Origin: an archaeon
GTDB lineage: Archaea > Thermoproteota > Nitrososphaeria > Nitrososphaerales > Gagatemarchaeaceae
Direction of reading: 5' to 3'
DNA: 64,000 nucleotides
Assembly: GCA_021786575.1 (NCBI GenBank)
Contig: JAJYMY010000002.1
Location: forward strand, 392,080-456,079
The notes below the pieces were generated by a model that was not told the origin of the DNA, made no database searches, and saw only the letters and a list, made by a program, of their open reading frames with translations. The position numbers and the translations under genes are program-made. Shown here piece after piece: positions 1 through 8,264 of this stretch (positions are counted from its first letter, which is position 1; each line of letters opens with the position of its first letter).

Positions 1-778
1 AGCAAAGGCATACTCCGACCTCTCTCTGCTCTCGATCTCCAAGGCCGATGCCGACATCTACTCGGCCCGCCTCGCCTCAGCCGCCTCCAGGGGGGCGAAA
101 GACGGCGTCGGAGCCCTCAGCGCAATCTGGACCGGCATCCTCGGCAGCGGCGCGGCCTGCGGTGCCCACAGGGCGCTGTATCCTTCCCTCGCCGATTGCG
201 ACTTCTGCGTCAGGGCGTGGGGTGGCCAGGCGGGCGCCAAGGCGCAGGCGGTGTCAGAGGTCTCAGAGGCGGTCCGGATCCTTGAAGCATCCCCGAGCTT
301 CGTCAACATGATGCCCGAGGTGTCGGTAAACGTCGCCTGCGCTGCCGGGGAGGCGACCAGCCCCTCCGACGTCGTGGCCATACCAGGGAGGATCGTCAAA
401 GTCAGGGGGAGGGCGAAGGCGGTGCTCACGCCCGAGGCAGGGGCCTCGGTTCACATGGCCAACGTCCTCCTCCTCGCCAGGACGGCCCGCCCGGATTTCA
501 GGGCCTGCATCAATCTGAGATACGACGGAAAGGTCGCGGCCGTGCTGAGGAGGATGGGTCTGCGCGTCCTTTCAGTCGGCGCGCGTCCCCGGGGTGCGTC
601 TGACGACCCCACGGTGGACGCCCTGCGGAACAGACTGCTGTCCCAGCCGGGGAGGTTCGACGCGGTGGTGGACGAGGGAGGGAGTGGGATAGAGCCCAAC
701 CTCTACCTCTTCGCTGCGGGGGCGCAGGAAGTCGCAACGCTGGCAGTGACGCTGGCCGAAGCCTGCTCAGCGGGATAG
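1..778 (+). CDS. ThiN-domain protein, probable thiamin-responsive transcription regulator (5' end outside window)
   Basis: The reading frame is open from base 2 to the stop at 776-778, giving 258 visible residues; the start lies upstream of the window. The C-terminal 170 residues match the ThiN fold (thiamine-phosphate synthase type), with the family pattern VPGRIVKVRG-like strand, GASVHMANVLL and the INLRYDGK strand. Before it is a Cys/His-bearing linker (ACGAH, then CDFC), which I associate with archaeal regulators that fuse an N-terminal helix-turn-helix to ThiN (ThiR type) rather than with the ThiD-ThiN enzyme. The DNA-binding part is not visible, so regulator versus enzyme is inferred from this linker. 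The 3' end overlaps the convergent CTP synthase gene by 12 nt. Confidence 0.72.
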   Translation, partial: AKAYSDLSLLSISKADADIYSARLASAASRGAKDGVGALSAIWTGILGSGAACGAHRALYPSLADCDFCVRAWGGQAGAKAQAVSEVSEAVRILEASPSFVNMMPEVSVNVACAAGEATSPSDVVAIPGRIVKVRGRAKAVLTPEAGASVHMANVLLLARTARPDFRACINLRYDGKVAAVLRRMGLRVLSVGARPRGASDDPTVDALRNRLLSQPGRFDAVVDEGGSGIEPNLYLFAAGAQEVATLAVTLAEACSAG

Positions 779-2407
779 CTGCCTGCGCCTTTCGGGAGCC
801 TTCGAATCTCGGGCTCTCTTGGCGCAGGCGCCGACGAAGGCGACATAGATCGGCTCGGGCCTCTCGGGCCTGCTCACGTACTCCGGATGGTACTGCGTCC
901 CCATGTAGAAGGGGTGCCCTTCGAGCTCCATGATCTCCGCCCTCCTCCTGCTGTCGCTGAAGGCTGTGAACCTCATCCCCTTCTCTTCGAACTTCTTGAG
1001 GTAGGTCTGGTTCAGCTCGTACCTGTGCCTGTGCCTCTCCCTTATCTTCTCCGACCGGTAGATTTCAAACGCCCTGCTCGGCCTCTCGATGTACACGTCG
1101 TGCCCCCCGAGCCTCATGGTCCCGCCCAGGTCGGACACCTTCCGCTGCTCGGGGAGGAGGTCGATCACAGGGTGCGGCGTCTTCGGGTCGACCTCGGTGC
1201 TGTTCGCCCCCTTCAGCCCAAGGACGTGCCGCGCGAACGACACGGTCGCCAGCTGGAACCCATAGCATAGCCCTAGGAAAGGGATTTGCGCCACCCTCGC
1301 CCTGTTCGCCGCGGCTATCTTCCCCTCCACCCCTCTCCCCCCGAACCCCTGCGGGAGGACCACCCCGTCGAAGGCGTCTATCTGATGTAGATTCGACTCG
1401 TCCTTCTCGATGTCCTCAGACTCGATCCACGAGATCCTTACGTCCGTGTCGTTGACCGCACCCGCGTGGGCGAGGGCTTGATTCACGCTGACGTAGCTGT
1501 CAGCCAGGTCGGCGTACTTCCCTACCATAGCGACCTTCACGGTGGACTCGTGTCTGACGAACCTGTCGGCGACTGCGTTCCAGGCGCGCATCGATCCTTT
1601 GGCTTTTAGCCCGAGCTGTCTCCTGATCGGGGGAAGGACACCCTCCCTCTCCAGCAGCCGTGGGACAAGGTAGATCGACTCCACGTCGGGGTCGGAGACC
1701 ACGCTCTCCGCCGGTACGCTGGTGAAGAGAGCTATCTTCTCCTTGGCCTCGGCAGGGAGGGGCCGAGACCCACGTATCACCATGACGTCGGGCTGTATCC
1801 CTATCCTCCTCATCTCTTGGACGCTGTGCTGGGTCGGCTTCGTCTTCATCTCTCCCACCACCGACAGCTCGGGCGCGAGGCTTACATGGAGGAAGAGGGT
1901 CCTCGACGCCCCGTCTTCCATCCTCATCTGCCTGAACGCCTCGAGGAAGGGAAGGCTCTCTATGTCCCCCACGGTCCCCCCGCACTCTACCACCAGGACT
2001 TCGACCTTCTCTCCTTCCGCCAGGGCCCTTATCCTCCTCTTGATTTCGTCCGTGACGTGGGGGATGATCTGCACCGACTTCCCCAGGAACCTCCCCTTCC
2101 GCTCGTCGTCGATGACCTTCTTGTAGATCTGCCCTGTCGTTATGTTGTTCGACTTCGACATGTCCACGTTGAGGAACCTCTCATAGTTGCCGATGTCCAT
2201 GTCCGTCTCGCCCCCGTCGTCGGTGACGAAGACCTCGCCGTGGGTGTAAGGGTTCATGGTCCCTGCGTCGAAGTTAAGGTAGGGGTCGATCTTCAAGCAG
2301 GCGACGCTGACGCCGGAGAGCTGCAATAGTTTTGCGACTGAAGACGTGATGATGCCCTTCCCGAGCCCAGACATCACCCCGCCGGTGACGAAGATGTACT
2401 TCGGCAA
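767..2407 (-). CDS. pyrG: CTP synthase (glutamine-hydrolysing)
   Basis: This enzyme makes CTP from UTP, ATP and glutamine, the last step of pyrimidine nucleotide synthesis. The 546-residue length is normal. The N-terminal synthase domain opens with the P-loop-like GGVMSGLGKG (residues 9-18), followed by typical DPYLNFDAGTMNP and GGTVGDIES segments. The C-terminal glutaminase domain has the nucleophile Cys in GLCYGFQLA and the His/Glu pair in YHPEY. The ATG at 2407 is preceded about 27 nt upstream by a TTAA-type TATA element (2432-2438), which fits a leaderless message. It stands alone and converges on the ThiN gene. Confidence 0.97.
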   Translation of the reverse strand: MPKYIFVTGGVMSGLGKGIITSSVAKLLQLSGVSVACLKIDPYLNFDAGTMNPYTHGEVFVTDDGGETDMDIGNYERFLNVDMSKSNNITTGQIYKKVIDDERKGRFLGKSVQIIPHVTDEIKRRIRALAEGEKVEVLVVECGGTVGDIESLPFLEAFRQMRMEDGASRTLFLHVSLAPELSVVGEMKTKPTQHSVQEMRRIGIQPDVMVIRGSRPLPAEAKEKIALFTSVPAESVVSDPDVESIYLVPRLLEREGVLPPIRRQLGLKAKGSMRAWNAVADRFVRHESTVKVAMVGKYADLADSYVSVNQALAHAGAVNDTDVRISWIESEDIEKDESNLHQIDAFDGVVLPQGFGGRGVEGKIAAANRARVAQIPFLGLCYGFQLATVSFARHVLGLKGANSTEVDPKTPHPVIDLLPEQRKVSDLGGTMRLGGHDVYIERPSRAFEIYRSEKIRERHRHRYELNQTYLKKFEEKGMRFTAFSDSRRRAEIMELEGHPFYMGTQYHPEYVSRPERPEPIYVAFVGACAKRARDSKAPERRRQLSR

Positions 2408-2454
2408 GTCGGTCCGAGCCCGCCCGCGTTAGTTAAGCGTTGCTGGCACGTCTC

Positions 2455-3444
2455 CTATGAGACCTGCTGAGTGATCACAGCCAAGTCTGAGACATCGACC
2501 AGAAGCTTGCTCACCCTTTCCAACGACGCCAGGATCCCCGCCGCGTTTGCGTTCTCCCCGGGGGCCTCCTTCGATATCGACGCAACGCTCGACGTGATTT
2601 CACGCGCCATGGCGTCTATCTGGCTGTTGACGGTCCTGGTCTTCCCGGCCCGCCTCGACAGGAATCCCTGGGTGGCCAGCTCGTTCATCACCTTCAGCCT
2701 GGCCACGCACTTCAAGTACCCCCTGGCCAGCTGTCGCGGGACCTTCTCTTCGCGGAGCTTCTCAGAGAGCTCGCTGACCGCGTCCCCGGCGCTCTCGAGG
2801 AAGGTCGCCAGGACCCTGTAGTCGAGGAGGTCAATCGGCGATAGGCCGTACCTTTCCGCGACCTCGGCCCTGACCACGGCCGCCCTCGTCGCCCTGACTA
2901 GGAGGAAGTAGAGCCTGTCCACCTCGTCGTCCCGCTCGCTCACGAGGGAAAGGAGCCTCGAGTCCCCCTTCGCTAGGGCGTCCGCCGTGTCTTTGAGCAT
3001 GCCGTCAAGGAGTCCTGACATTCTCCTGACGATCTTCTCAGGGGTGATGGCCGTTGGCTCGAGGAGGAACTGCAGTGTGATCCGCCTGGAGTCCTCGTCG
3101 AGGATCTCGAGGCCGACGAGCCTCTTCATGGCGTCTTTGATTGCCTGCCTCTCGTCCCGCGAGATCAACTTCGTCCCCGCGACTTTGATCAGGTCATAGC
3201 CGAGGAGGTACGCCCCCGTGACGTCGTTGACCACCTGGGCGATATCCTCCCCGGTATGCTCGATGACCATCTGTCTTTGCTCCTCGCCTCTCCCCTCGTA
3301 AGCCCTGACCATCAGCTTCCCAGGCGAGAGCTCCTCCACAGAAAGATCTGCCCCCTTCTTAATCCCGTTCCTCCTGACCCAGTCCTTGGGGAGCGACACC
3401 AGTATCGTCCCCCGTCCCATCTCTATCGCCTTCCGCGCAGGCAC
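2455..3444 (-). CDS. AbrB-PhoU fusion, phosphate-uptake/metal-type regulator
   Basis: A 329-residue protein starting at GTG 3444. The first 45 residues form an AbrB/SpoVT swapped-hairpin DNA-binding domain (KAIEMGRGTILVSLPKDWV, then a KKGADLSVEE turn). The rest is helical and PhoU-like, with two similar helical halves (about 110-210 and 215-325) containing the acidic ERDDEVDRLYF pattern seen in metal-binding PhoU repeats. This architecture is common in archaea and is thought to couple phosphate status to transcription, but no pst genes are nearby, so the target is unknown. A TATA-like element (tctata, 3468-3473) sits about 26 nt before the start. Confidence 0.88.
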   Translation of the reverse strand: MPARKAIEMGRGTILVSLPKDWVRRNGIKKGADLSVEELSPGKLMVRAYEGRGEEQRQMVIEHTGEDIAQVVNDVTGAYLLGYDLIKVAGTKLISRDERQAIKDAMKRLVGLEILDEDSRRITLQFLLEPTAITPEKIVRRMSGLLDGMLKDTADALAKGDSRLLSLVSERDDEVDRLYFLLVRATRAAVVRAEVAERYGLSPIDLLDYRVLATFLESAGDAVSELSEKLREEKVPRQLARGYLKCVARLKVMNELATQGFLSRRAGKTRTVNSQIDAMAREITSSVASISKEAPGENANAAGILASLERVSKLLVDVSDLAVITQQVS

Positions 3445-3499
3445 GTCTCTATGCCCGGAGCCAGCTCTCTATACGCTATTCGGAGCATCCGCGCCGAAG

Positions 3500-3808
3500 T
3501 TACGCCGGTGACGGGACGGCCTTGTTGACCTGCTTGTTGACCGCTTCGGCAAGGTAGTGTCCGCGCAGCGTGACCTTGGCGCCGGTGACCCCGGGGACGG
3601 ACAGTAGCCCGGCCTTTATGTCGCTGGCGATCTTCAGTGCGAACATCGGAGGGCAGAACGGGGCCGTAAGGTGGAATTCGAGCTCCACCGACCCTCCGCT
3701 GACGGTCGTCCTGTCGATCAGCCTGAGGTCGGTAATCGGTCTCCCGAGCTCGGGGTCCATAATCTTAGCCATAGCCTCGTCGATGGCCGACTGTTCAACC
3801 TGGCCCAA
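3500..3808 (-). CDS. MIP18/SufT-family (DUF59) Fe-S assembly factor
   Basis: A 102-residue protein of the MIP18 (DUF59, PaaD/SufT) family, whose members help mature Fe-S proteins. The family signature runs through the protein: an N-terminal helix, IMDPELGRPITDLRLI, a strand of the type VELEFHLTAPFCPP with the conserved Cys, and a final strand before an extended tail. Start is TTG 3808, with a GAGAGGA ribosome-binding element a few bases upstream. It is divergent from the marC-like gene and shares an A+T-rich intergenic promoter region (about 3830-3845) with it. Confidence 0.85.
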   Translation of the reverse strand: MGQVEQSAIDEAMAKIMDPELGRPITDLRLIDRTTVSGGSVELEFHLTAPFCPPMFALKIASDIKAGLLSVPGVTGAKVTLRGHYLAEAVNKQVNKAVPSPA

Positions 3809-3845
3809 ATCCTCTCAGAACGTGCTCACCTGATTATTTATTTGT

Positions 3846-4487
3846 TTGCAGGCCGCAGCCCGTGAAGCAGTGCCCGGACTCGCGGCCTTCTTCGCCTTCG
3901 ACATCGCGCTCTTCCTGGAGGCATTCGTCCTCCTCTTCGCCGTCATCGACGCTGTGGGGACCGTCCCGATCTTCATCGGGCTTACCGAGGGGGTCGCTGG
4001 GTCAAGAAAGACCATAGTGGAGCATGCGGTGTTGATCTCGACGGCTATCCTCGTCCTGTTCGCCCTCTTCGGGTGGCTGATCTTCGACATCTTGGGCATA
4101 AACATCAACGACTTCCGCGTCGGAGGGGGGATCATACTGTTCATAGTGGCCGTCGACCACCTCCGAGGGGAAGAGGACAGGACCAGGGGCCTCGCACCGT
4201 CAGACATAGCAGCCTTCCCTCTCGCCACCCCGCTTCTGGCCGGGCCGGGCGCCATCTCTACGGTGATTATCATATCCTCACCCCCATACAGCCCGTTCCT
4301 GGCCCTGCTCGTCGTAGGGTGCAACGCTGTGGTGGCCTACCTCGTCCTTTCGAGCTCCGAGTGGGTCAGGAAGTTCATCGGGCAGAACGGGACCGTCGCT
4401 CTCTCCAGGATAACTGCGCTGCTGATCGCCGCCCTCGCCGTCTCGTTCGTGGCCGAGGGCCTGAAGGGTCTGTTCCCGCTGCTGTAG
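3846..4487 (+). CDS. MarC-family integral membrane protein
   Basis: A 213-residue protein with about six hydrophobic helices. It begins with the MarC hallmark (AFVLLFAVIDAVGTVPIFIGLTEG) and has the second conserved block AGPGAISTVIIIS near residue 137. The MarC family is widespread; its transport substrate is not established and the old link to multiple antibiotic resistance has been withdrawn. The frame can start at TTG 3846 or GTG 3870. The TATA-like tatttatttg at 3834-3845 favours GTG 3870 as a leaderless start. The acylphosphatase gene follows after 8 nt, so the two are probably cotranscribed. Confidence 0.85.
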   Translation: MQAAAREAVPGLAAFFAFDIALFLEAFVLLFAVIDAVGTVPIFIGLTEGVAGSRKTIVEHAVLISTAILVLFALFGWLIFDILGININDFRVGGGIILFIVAVDHLRGEEDRTRGLAPSDIAAFPLATPLLAGPGAISTVIIISSPPYSPFLALLVVGCNAVVAYLVLSSSEWVRKFIGQNGTVALSRITALLIAALAVSFVAEGLKGLFPLL

Positions 4488-4495
4488 TGGCGCCC

Positions 4496-4768
4496 ATGGC
4501 CAAGGCAGTCCGCGTCAGGATATGGGGGCTCGTCCACGGCGTCTCATTCAGGGCGAGCATGGTGCGAATGGCGTCAGACAACGGGGTCCGCGGGTGGGTC
4601 CGTAACCTCCCAGACGGCTCGGTGGAGGCTTTCCTTGAGGGGGACGAGCGGAAAGTACAGAAGATGGTCGAGTGGGCGAGGGTCGGCCCGGCGAGGGCCA
4701 GGGTGGACCGGATAGAAGTCGAGGCGACTTCTCCCAGGAACCACCGCGACTTCCGCATCCACGGCTGA
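4496..4768 (+). CDS. acyP: Acylphosphatase
   Basis: A 90-residue protein of normal length for acylphosphatase, which hydrolyses carboxyl-phosphate bonds such as acetyl phosphate and carbamoyl phosphate. The catalytic Arg is in HGVSFR (Arg19) and the catalytic Asn in WVRNLPDG (Asn37). The usual GxVQGVxFR loop reads GLVHGVSFR, one unusual residue that should not affect catalysis. Start is ATG 4496, 8 nt after the marC-like stop. The gene converges on isocitrate dehydrogenase with a 9-nt gap. Confidence 0.93.
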   Translation: MAKAVRVRIWGLVHGVSFRASMVRMASDNGVRGWVRNLPDGSVEAFLEGDERKVQKMVEWARVGPARARVDRIEVEATSPRNHRDFRIHG

Positions 4769-4777
4769 GCGGGCTTT

Positions 4778-5983
4778 TCAGCTGCTCTGGTATGACAGCC
4801 ACTTCTCGTCCAGGCGCGGGTCGGACAGGGTCGCGACCACGTAGTCTCCGAACTGGGCAGCCGTCGCCCCGTCGGCCCTCCCCGTGACCTTCATCTTACG
4901 CTCGAACAGGCCGCAGAGGTCGAGCGCCCTCGCGAGCTTCACGCTCTTCTCCCTCATGCCGACGTGCTCGAGGAGCATGACCGCGGCCCTCATCAGGCTG
5001 AGGGGATCAGCGAATCCTCCTCTCCCCTCGGTGACCATTCTCGGGGCGGACCCATGGATCGCTTCGAACATGCCGAACCTCGCCCCTATGTTGGCGCTCC
5101 CAGCGGTGCCGACTCCTCCCTGCAGCTCCGCCGCCTCGTCGGTGACGATGTCCCCGTAGAGGTTAGGGAGTACTACCACCTCGAAGTCCCGCCTCCTCTT
5201 CTCATCTATGAGCTTGGCGGTGAAGACGTCGATGTACCAGCTGTCCAACTCGATCCCGGGGAAGTCTCCGGCTACCTTCTTCGCCGCTTCTAAGAAGAGG
5301 CCGTCGGTGGTCTTGATCACGTTCGCCTTAGTCACCACGGTCACCCGCTTCCTCCCTGTCTTCTTCGCGTGCTCAAAGGCGAGCCTGATTATCCTCTCAG
5401 ACCCAGGGCGTGTGATCACCTTGAAGTCGACCGCGAGGTCGGGGGTCGCCATGAACCCCTTGCTCCCAAGGACGTACTCCCCCTCCGTGTTCTCTCTGAA
5501 GAAGACCCAGTCGATCCCTTGAGACGGTACCTTCACTGGCCTGACGTTGGCGAAGAGGTCGAAAGCCTTCCTGATCGCTATGTTCGCGCTCTCGATGTTG
5601 GGCATACCGCTCCCCTCTTCGGGGGTCGTCGTCGGACCTTTCAGCAGGACGTGGCATTTTTTGATCTCTTCGAAGACCTCATCCGGCAGCGGCTTCATCT
5701 GCTTGATCCTGTTCTCTATGGTCAGCCCCCCTATCTCTCTGATCTCCACCCTCCCGGAACGCAGCTCATCCTTCAGGAGGCGTTCCATAACCCTCTTCGT
5801 CTCCCTCGCAATGATTGGGCCTATGCCGTCCCCTCCTATGACCCCAATCACCAGCCTGTCAAGCTTGGCGTAGTCGAGCCATTCGACCCTCCCGCCGATC
5901 CTCTTCGCCCTATCGGCTTGCTCCTGGAGCAACCTTCGGAACCTCTCGGCTGACTCCGCGAAAGGTTCGTCCTTACCAGACAT
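4778..5983 (-). CDS. Isocitrate dehydrogenase (isocitrate/isopropylmalate family)
   Basis: A 401-residue beta-decarboxylating dehydrogenase. It has GGDGIGP near residue 49, the substrate loop ESANIAIRKAFDLFANVRP, the active-site FFRENTEGEYV, catalytic Lys/Asp segments (VTKANVIK; LYGDIVTDEAAEL) and the cofactor loop HGSAPRM. The Ser, Asn and Arg pattern of the substrate loop (S-x-N-x3-R) matches isocitrate rather than isopropylmalate enzymes. NAD versus NADP cannot be called from HGSAPRM. The frame is open to 6082, but ATG 5983 is chosen because a TATA-like ttaatg (about 6008-6014) lies 27 nt upstream. An N-terminal extension of about 45 charged residues precedes the catalytic fold. Confidence 0.88.
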   Translation of the reverse strand: MSGKDEPFAESAERFRRLLQEQADRAKRIGGRVEWLDYAKLDRLVIGVIGGDGIGPIIARETKRVMERLLKDELRSGRVEIREIGGLTIENRIKQMKPLPDEVFEEIKKCHVLLKGPTTTPEEGSGMPNIESANIAIRKAFDLFANVRPVKVPSQGIDWVFFRENTEGEYVLGSKGFMATPDLAVDFKVITRPGSERIIRLAFEHAKKTGRKRVTVVTKANVIKTTDGLFLEAAKKVAGDFPGIELDSWYIDVFTAKLIDEKRRRDFEVVVLPNLYGDIVTDEAAELQGGVGTAGSANIGARFGMFEAIHGSAPRMVTEGRGGFADPLSLMRAAVMLLEHVGMREKSVKLARALDLCGLFERKMKVTGRADGATAAQFGDYVVATLSDPRLDEKWLSYQSS

Positions 5984-6155
5984 AGCTTCCCCGCCGGTGG
6001 CGGACCCCATTAAAGAGTGCTCCCGAAAGTCTTTGCGGCGTTCAATCCCGTTGGTGCGCGAGCCTCCAGCGGTGCCTGACACTTTCAGCCTGGCGCTTCC
6101 AAGCGCTTCGGCCGCCGCCCAACGTTTTTAGCGAGACGCTCCCGGACTCCATCCG

Positions 6156-6683
6156 ATGTCCTCCTCAGACGCTGACGTGAAGAAGGCCGCCGAGCTCAAG
6201 CTGTGGCTCGAGGGGAGGATAGCCCAGCTCCAGGAAGAGATTGAGAGGCTAAAGGAGACGCTGGGGTACGTCGACTCCACTCTCAGGGCTACTACTTTCA
6301 AGCCTGCCATCGAGATGCTCGCTGGGTCTAAGGAAATCCCCGAGACCCGGGAGCTGAAGCGCGACAAGGGGGGAGAGGTCATCGCGGTTGCGACGATAAC
6401 CTCGGACGCCGTGTCCGTGGAGCCTTCGGGGGTCGTCCTGAAGGCGACCACCCCGCCGTTCAAGTCTTTCCTTCTCGGCAAGATTCTCGACGGGATGAAG
6501 GCCAAGGACGAGGAGCTCGTGCGAGGGGGCAAGCTCGCGAAGGGGGCCGGGCTAAAGTTCGACGTGGAAGAGGCCAACGAGGCCATCACGAAGTTGATAG
6601 TCGAGAACTACCGCGATAAGGCGAGGCTCAACGAAATCCTCAACACAGTCGCCTGGACCTTCTCAAGGATGTTGGAGAAGTAG
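6156..6683 (+). CDS. Conserved-looking coiled-coil protein of unknown function
   Basis: I do not recognise this 175-residue protein. Residues 5-45 are a strongly charged heptad-like helix (KKAAELKLWLEGRIAQLQEE) predicted to be a coiled coil. A compact alpha/beta middle follows (VIAVATITSDAVSVEPSGVVLKATT), then PPFKSFLLGKILDGMKAKD and a helical C-terminus. No membrane segment or signal is present. A TATA-like gtttttag (6124-6130) lies about 26 nt before ATG 6156, so it has its own leaderless promoter. Codon use matches the core genes. Confidence 0.8.
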   Translation: MSSSDADVKKAAELKLWLEGRIAQLQEEIERLKETLGYVDSTLRATTFKPAIEMLAGSKEIPETRELKRDKGGEVIAVATITSDAVSVEPSGVVLKATTPPFKSFLLGKILDGMKAKDEELVRGGKLAKGAGLKFDVEEANEAITKLIVENYRDKARLNEILNTVAWTFSRMLEK

Positions 6684-6686
6684 GGG

Positions 6687-7643
6687 CTAAGGCGCCTGCA
6701 GCTCCGACAGCGTGGGGGGGACAGGTTCTTTCGCCTCCAGATAGAGCTTCGCCGCCCTGTTGGCGAACCTGAGCCGCCCTGTCTCGTCCATCTCTTTCAG
6801 CCTCCCGTAAATTGAAGCCGCGTCCCACACGTCCCCCGCACCCGTCAGGCGGCGCGTCCGGATCACCCTCGTGGGACATGCCGTCACCCTCGTCCCCTCG
6901 CTTGTGTACGCGCCGTCGACGCAGTGCATGTCGAACACTACCCCGAGCTCCCTCGCGAGGGTGAGGCATCTCGATGCCCTGTCCGTGGATTCTAGCCCTA
7001 GGGCCGTGGCGGCCGCCATGCTCTCGAACTCGTTCATGCTTACCCAGTCTACGAGCCCCCCCTTCGAGACGAGCCTGGCGAGCTCCCCGAACCTGTCCAG
7101 CCTGTCCCTGAAGTCGGCGGGGTCGATGTAGATTGTCTTCTCAGGTCCCAGGCGTCTCCTCAGCCCCTGGAGCAGCTGAGTCCCGCGCCTGTTAGCCGCC
7201 CAGTTGACAGAGCAGACGACCCTCGAGCCCTCGAGGCTCGCCCAGTCCTCCTCGTCGAGGGCGTCGGGGCCGAAGTCGGCTGCTCCCCTGCCATCTGACA
7301 ACATCACGTTCACGCTCTCTTCGAACGCTACCGTCAGCCCCGCCGGCAGGGGCCTCACCCTGAGCTCCGCCTTCAGCCCCTTGAACGCGCTCCTGAGAAG
7401 GTGCTCGTGGGCCGGCTCGCAGTGGGTGATCAGCAGCGTCCTGAGCCCGAGCCTGGCGAGCGCGTGCGCAAGGTTCACGGCGTTCCCTCCCCTTATCTCC
7501 TCTTGGACGGTCCCATGGATGCCGCCCCCTCCCGCCGCCGCCTTCTCAGCGACTTCTGCCATGGTCCTCCCTAGCCCCCTGATGTGCACCAACCTGTCCA
7601 CGAAGTAGTCGTGCATCACGGCCACGTCGAACCTGCGGGGCAT
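6687..7643 (-). CDS. PfkB/ribokinase-family carbohydrate or nucleoside kinase
   Basis: A 318-residue kinase of the ribokinase fold. It has the N-terminal GGNAVNLAHALARLG substrate motif (residues 53-67) and the C-terminal catalytic GAGDVWDAA anion hole with its Asp (about 267-275). The GGGGI segment near 38-42 is a substrate-side loop. The substrate cannot be assigned from sequence. ATG 7643 sits one base after the stop of the ACT-domain regulator upstream, so the two are cotranscribed. The ATP-side NxxE motif is not sharp. Confidence 0.83.
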   Translation of the reverse strand: MPRRFDVAVMHDYFVDRLVHIRGLGRTMAEVAEKAAAGGGGIHGTVQEEIRGGNAVNLAHALARLGLRTLLITHCEPAHEHLLRSAFKGLKAELRVRPLPAGLTVAFEESVNVMLSDGRGAADFGPDALDEEDWASLEGSRVVCSVNWAANRRGTQLLQGLRRRLGPEKTIYIDPADFRDRLDRFGELARLVSKGGLVDWVSMNEFESMAAATALGLESTDRASRCLTLARELGVVFDMHCVDGAYTSEGTRVTACPTRVIRTRRLTGAGDVWDAASIYGRLKEMDETGRLRFANRAAKLYLEAKEPVPPTLSELQAP

Positions 7644-7644
7644 C

Positions 7645-8151
7645 TTACTTCAGGATCTTGATGCTCCGGATATCCTTCAGGCCGTTAAGCTCCTCGATCA
7701 CCTGCCCGCTGAGCTGGCCCTCGACCACCAGCGTCATCTTCGCGTCGGGGACCATCTCCGGGTCCTCGGCGACCGCCTGTCTCACTACCGTACCGTGGCG
7801 CGAGAGGATTCCGGCGACCTCGGCCATGATCCCGGGGGACTTCGGGTCTGCTTGTATGACCAGCGCGGTGTAGCCTAGCAGGTTCACTACATCGACAAGG
7901 CTGGTCCCCAGGGGGGCAGTCTTGGAGAAGAGGGAGAAGAGATAGCGGTTCTGCCGTATCTGCTGCACCGTCTGCTTCACCACCCTCCTGTCCACCTTGA
8001 CGGCCCTTGCGACAGCCGTGAATCCGATCTCCACCTTCCCGACGTAGATCTTCTCATCCTCGGAGACCCTCATGCCGCATCTTATCATCTCCTTTACTAT
8101 GTCTGGCCTTACCACCTGCCTCTCGAACTGCCTCCTTATGCTCGGCCACAC
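7645..8151 (-). CDS. ACT-domain regulator of amino-acid metabolism (COG2150 type)
   Basis: A 168-residue protein with an N-terminal helical region resembling a winged helix (GFTAVARAVKVDRRVVKQTVQQI) and a C-terminal ACT domain (ALVIQADPKSPGIMAEVAGILSRHG) that would bind an amino acid. This matches the archaeal family of predicted amino-acid metabolism regulators. The frame is open to 8421, but GTG 8151 is preferred because the upstream extension is low-complexity and would run across the divergent trpB promoter. Placement beside trpB suggests aromatic amino-acid control, which is inference. The PfkB kinase follows with a 1-nt gap. Confidence 0.8.
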   Translation of the reverse strand: MWPSIRRQFERQVVRPDIVKEMIRCGMRVSEDEKIYVGKVEIGFTAVARAVKVDRRVVKQTVQQIRQNRYLFSLFSKTAPLGTSLVDVVNLLGYTALVIQADPKSPGIMAEVAGILSRHGTVVRQAVAEDPEMVPDAKMTLVVEGQLSGQVIEELNGLKDIRSIKILK

Positions 8152-8264
8152 GAACAGTGTCCGGAAACGTGCGCTATTGAGGGTTTCCGCTCCAACTGAA
8201 CTTGGAAAGCGATGCACAGTTTCGAGCACGATTCGATTTAACCATGAGGGGCGGGCCTCTGAGC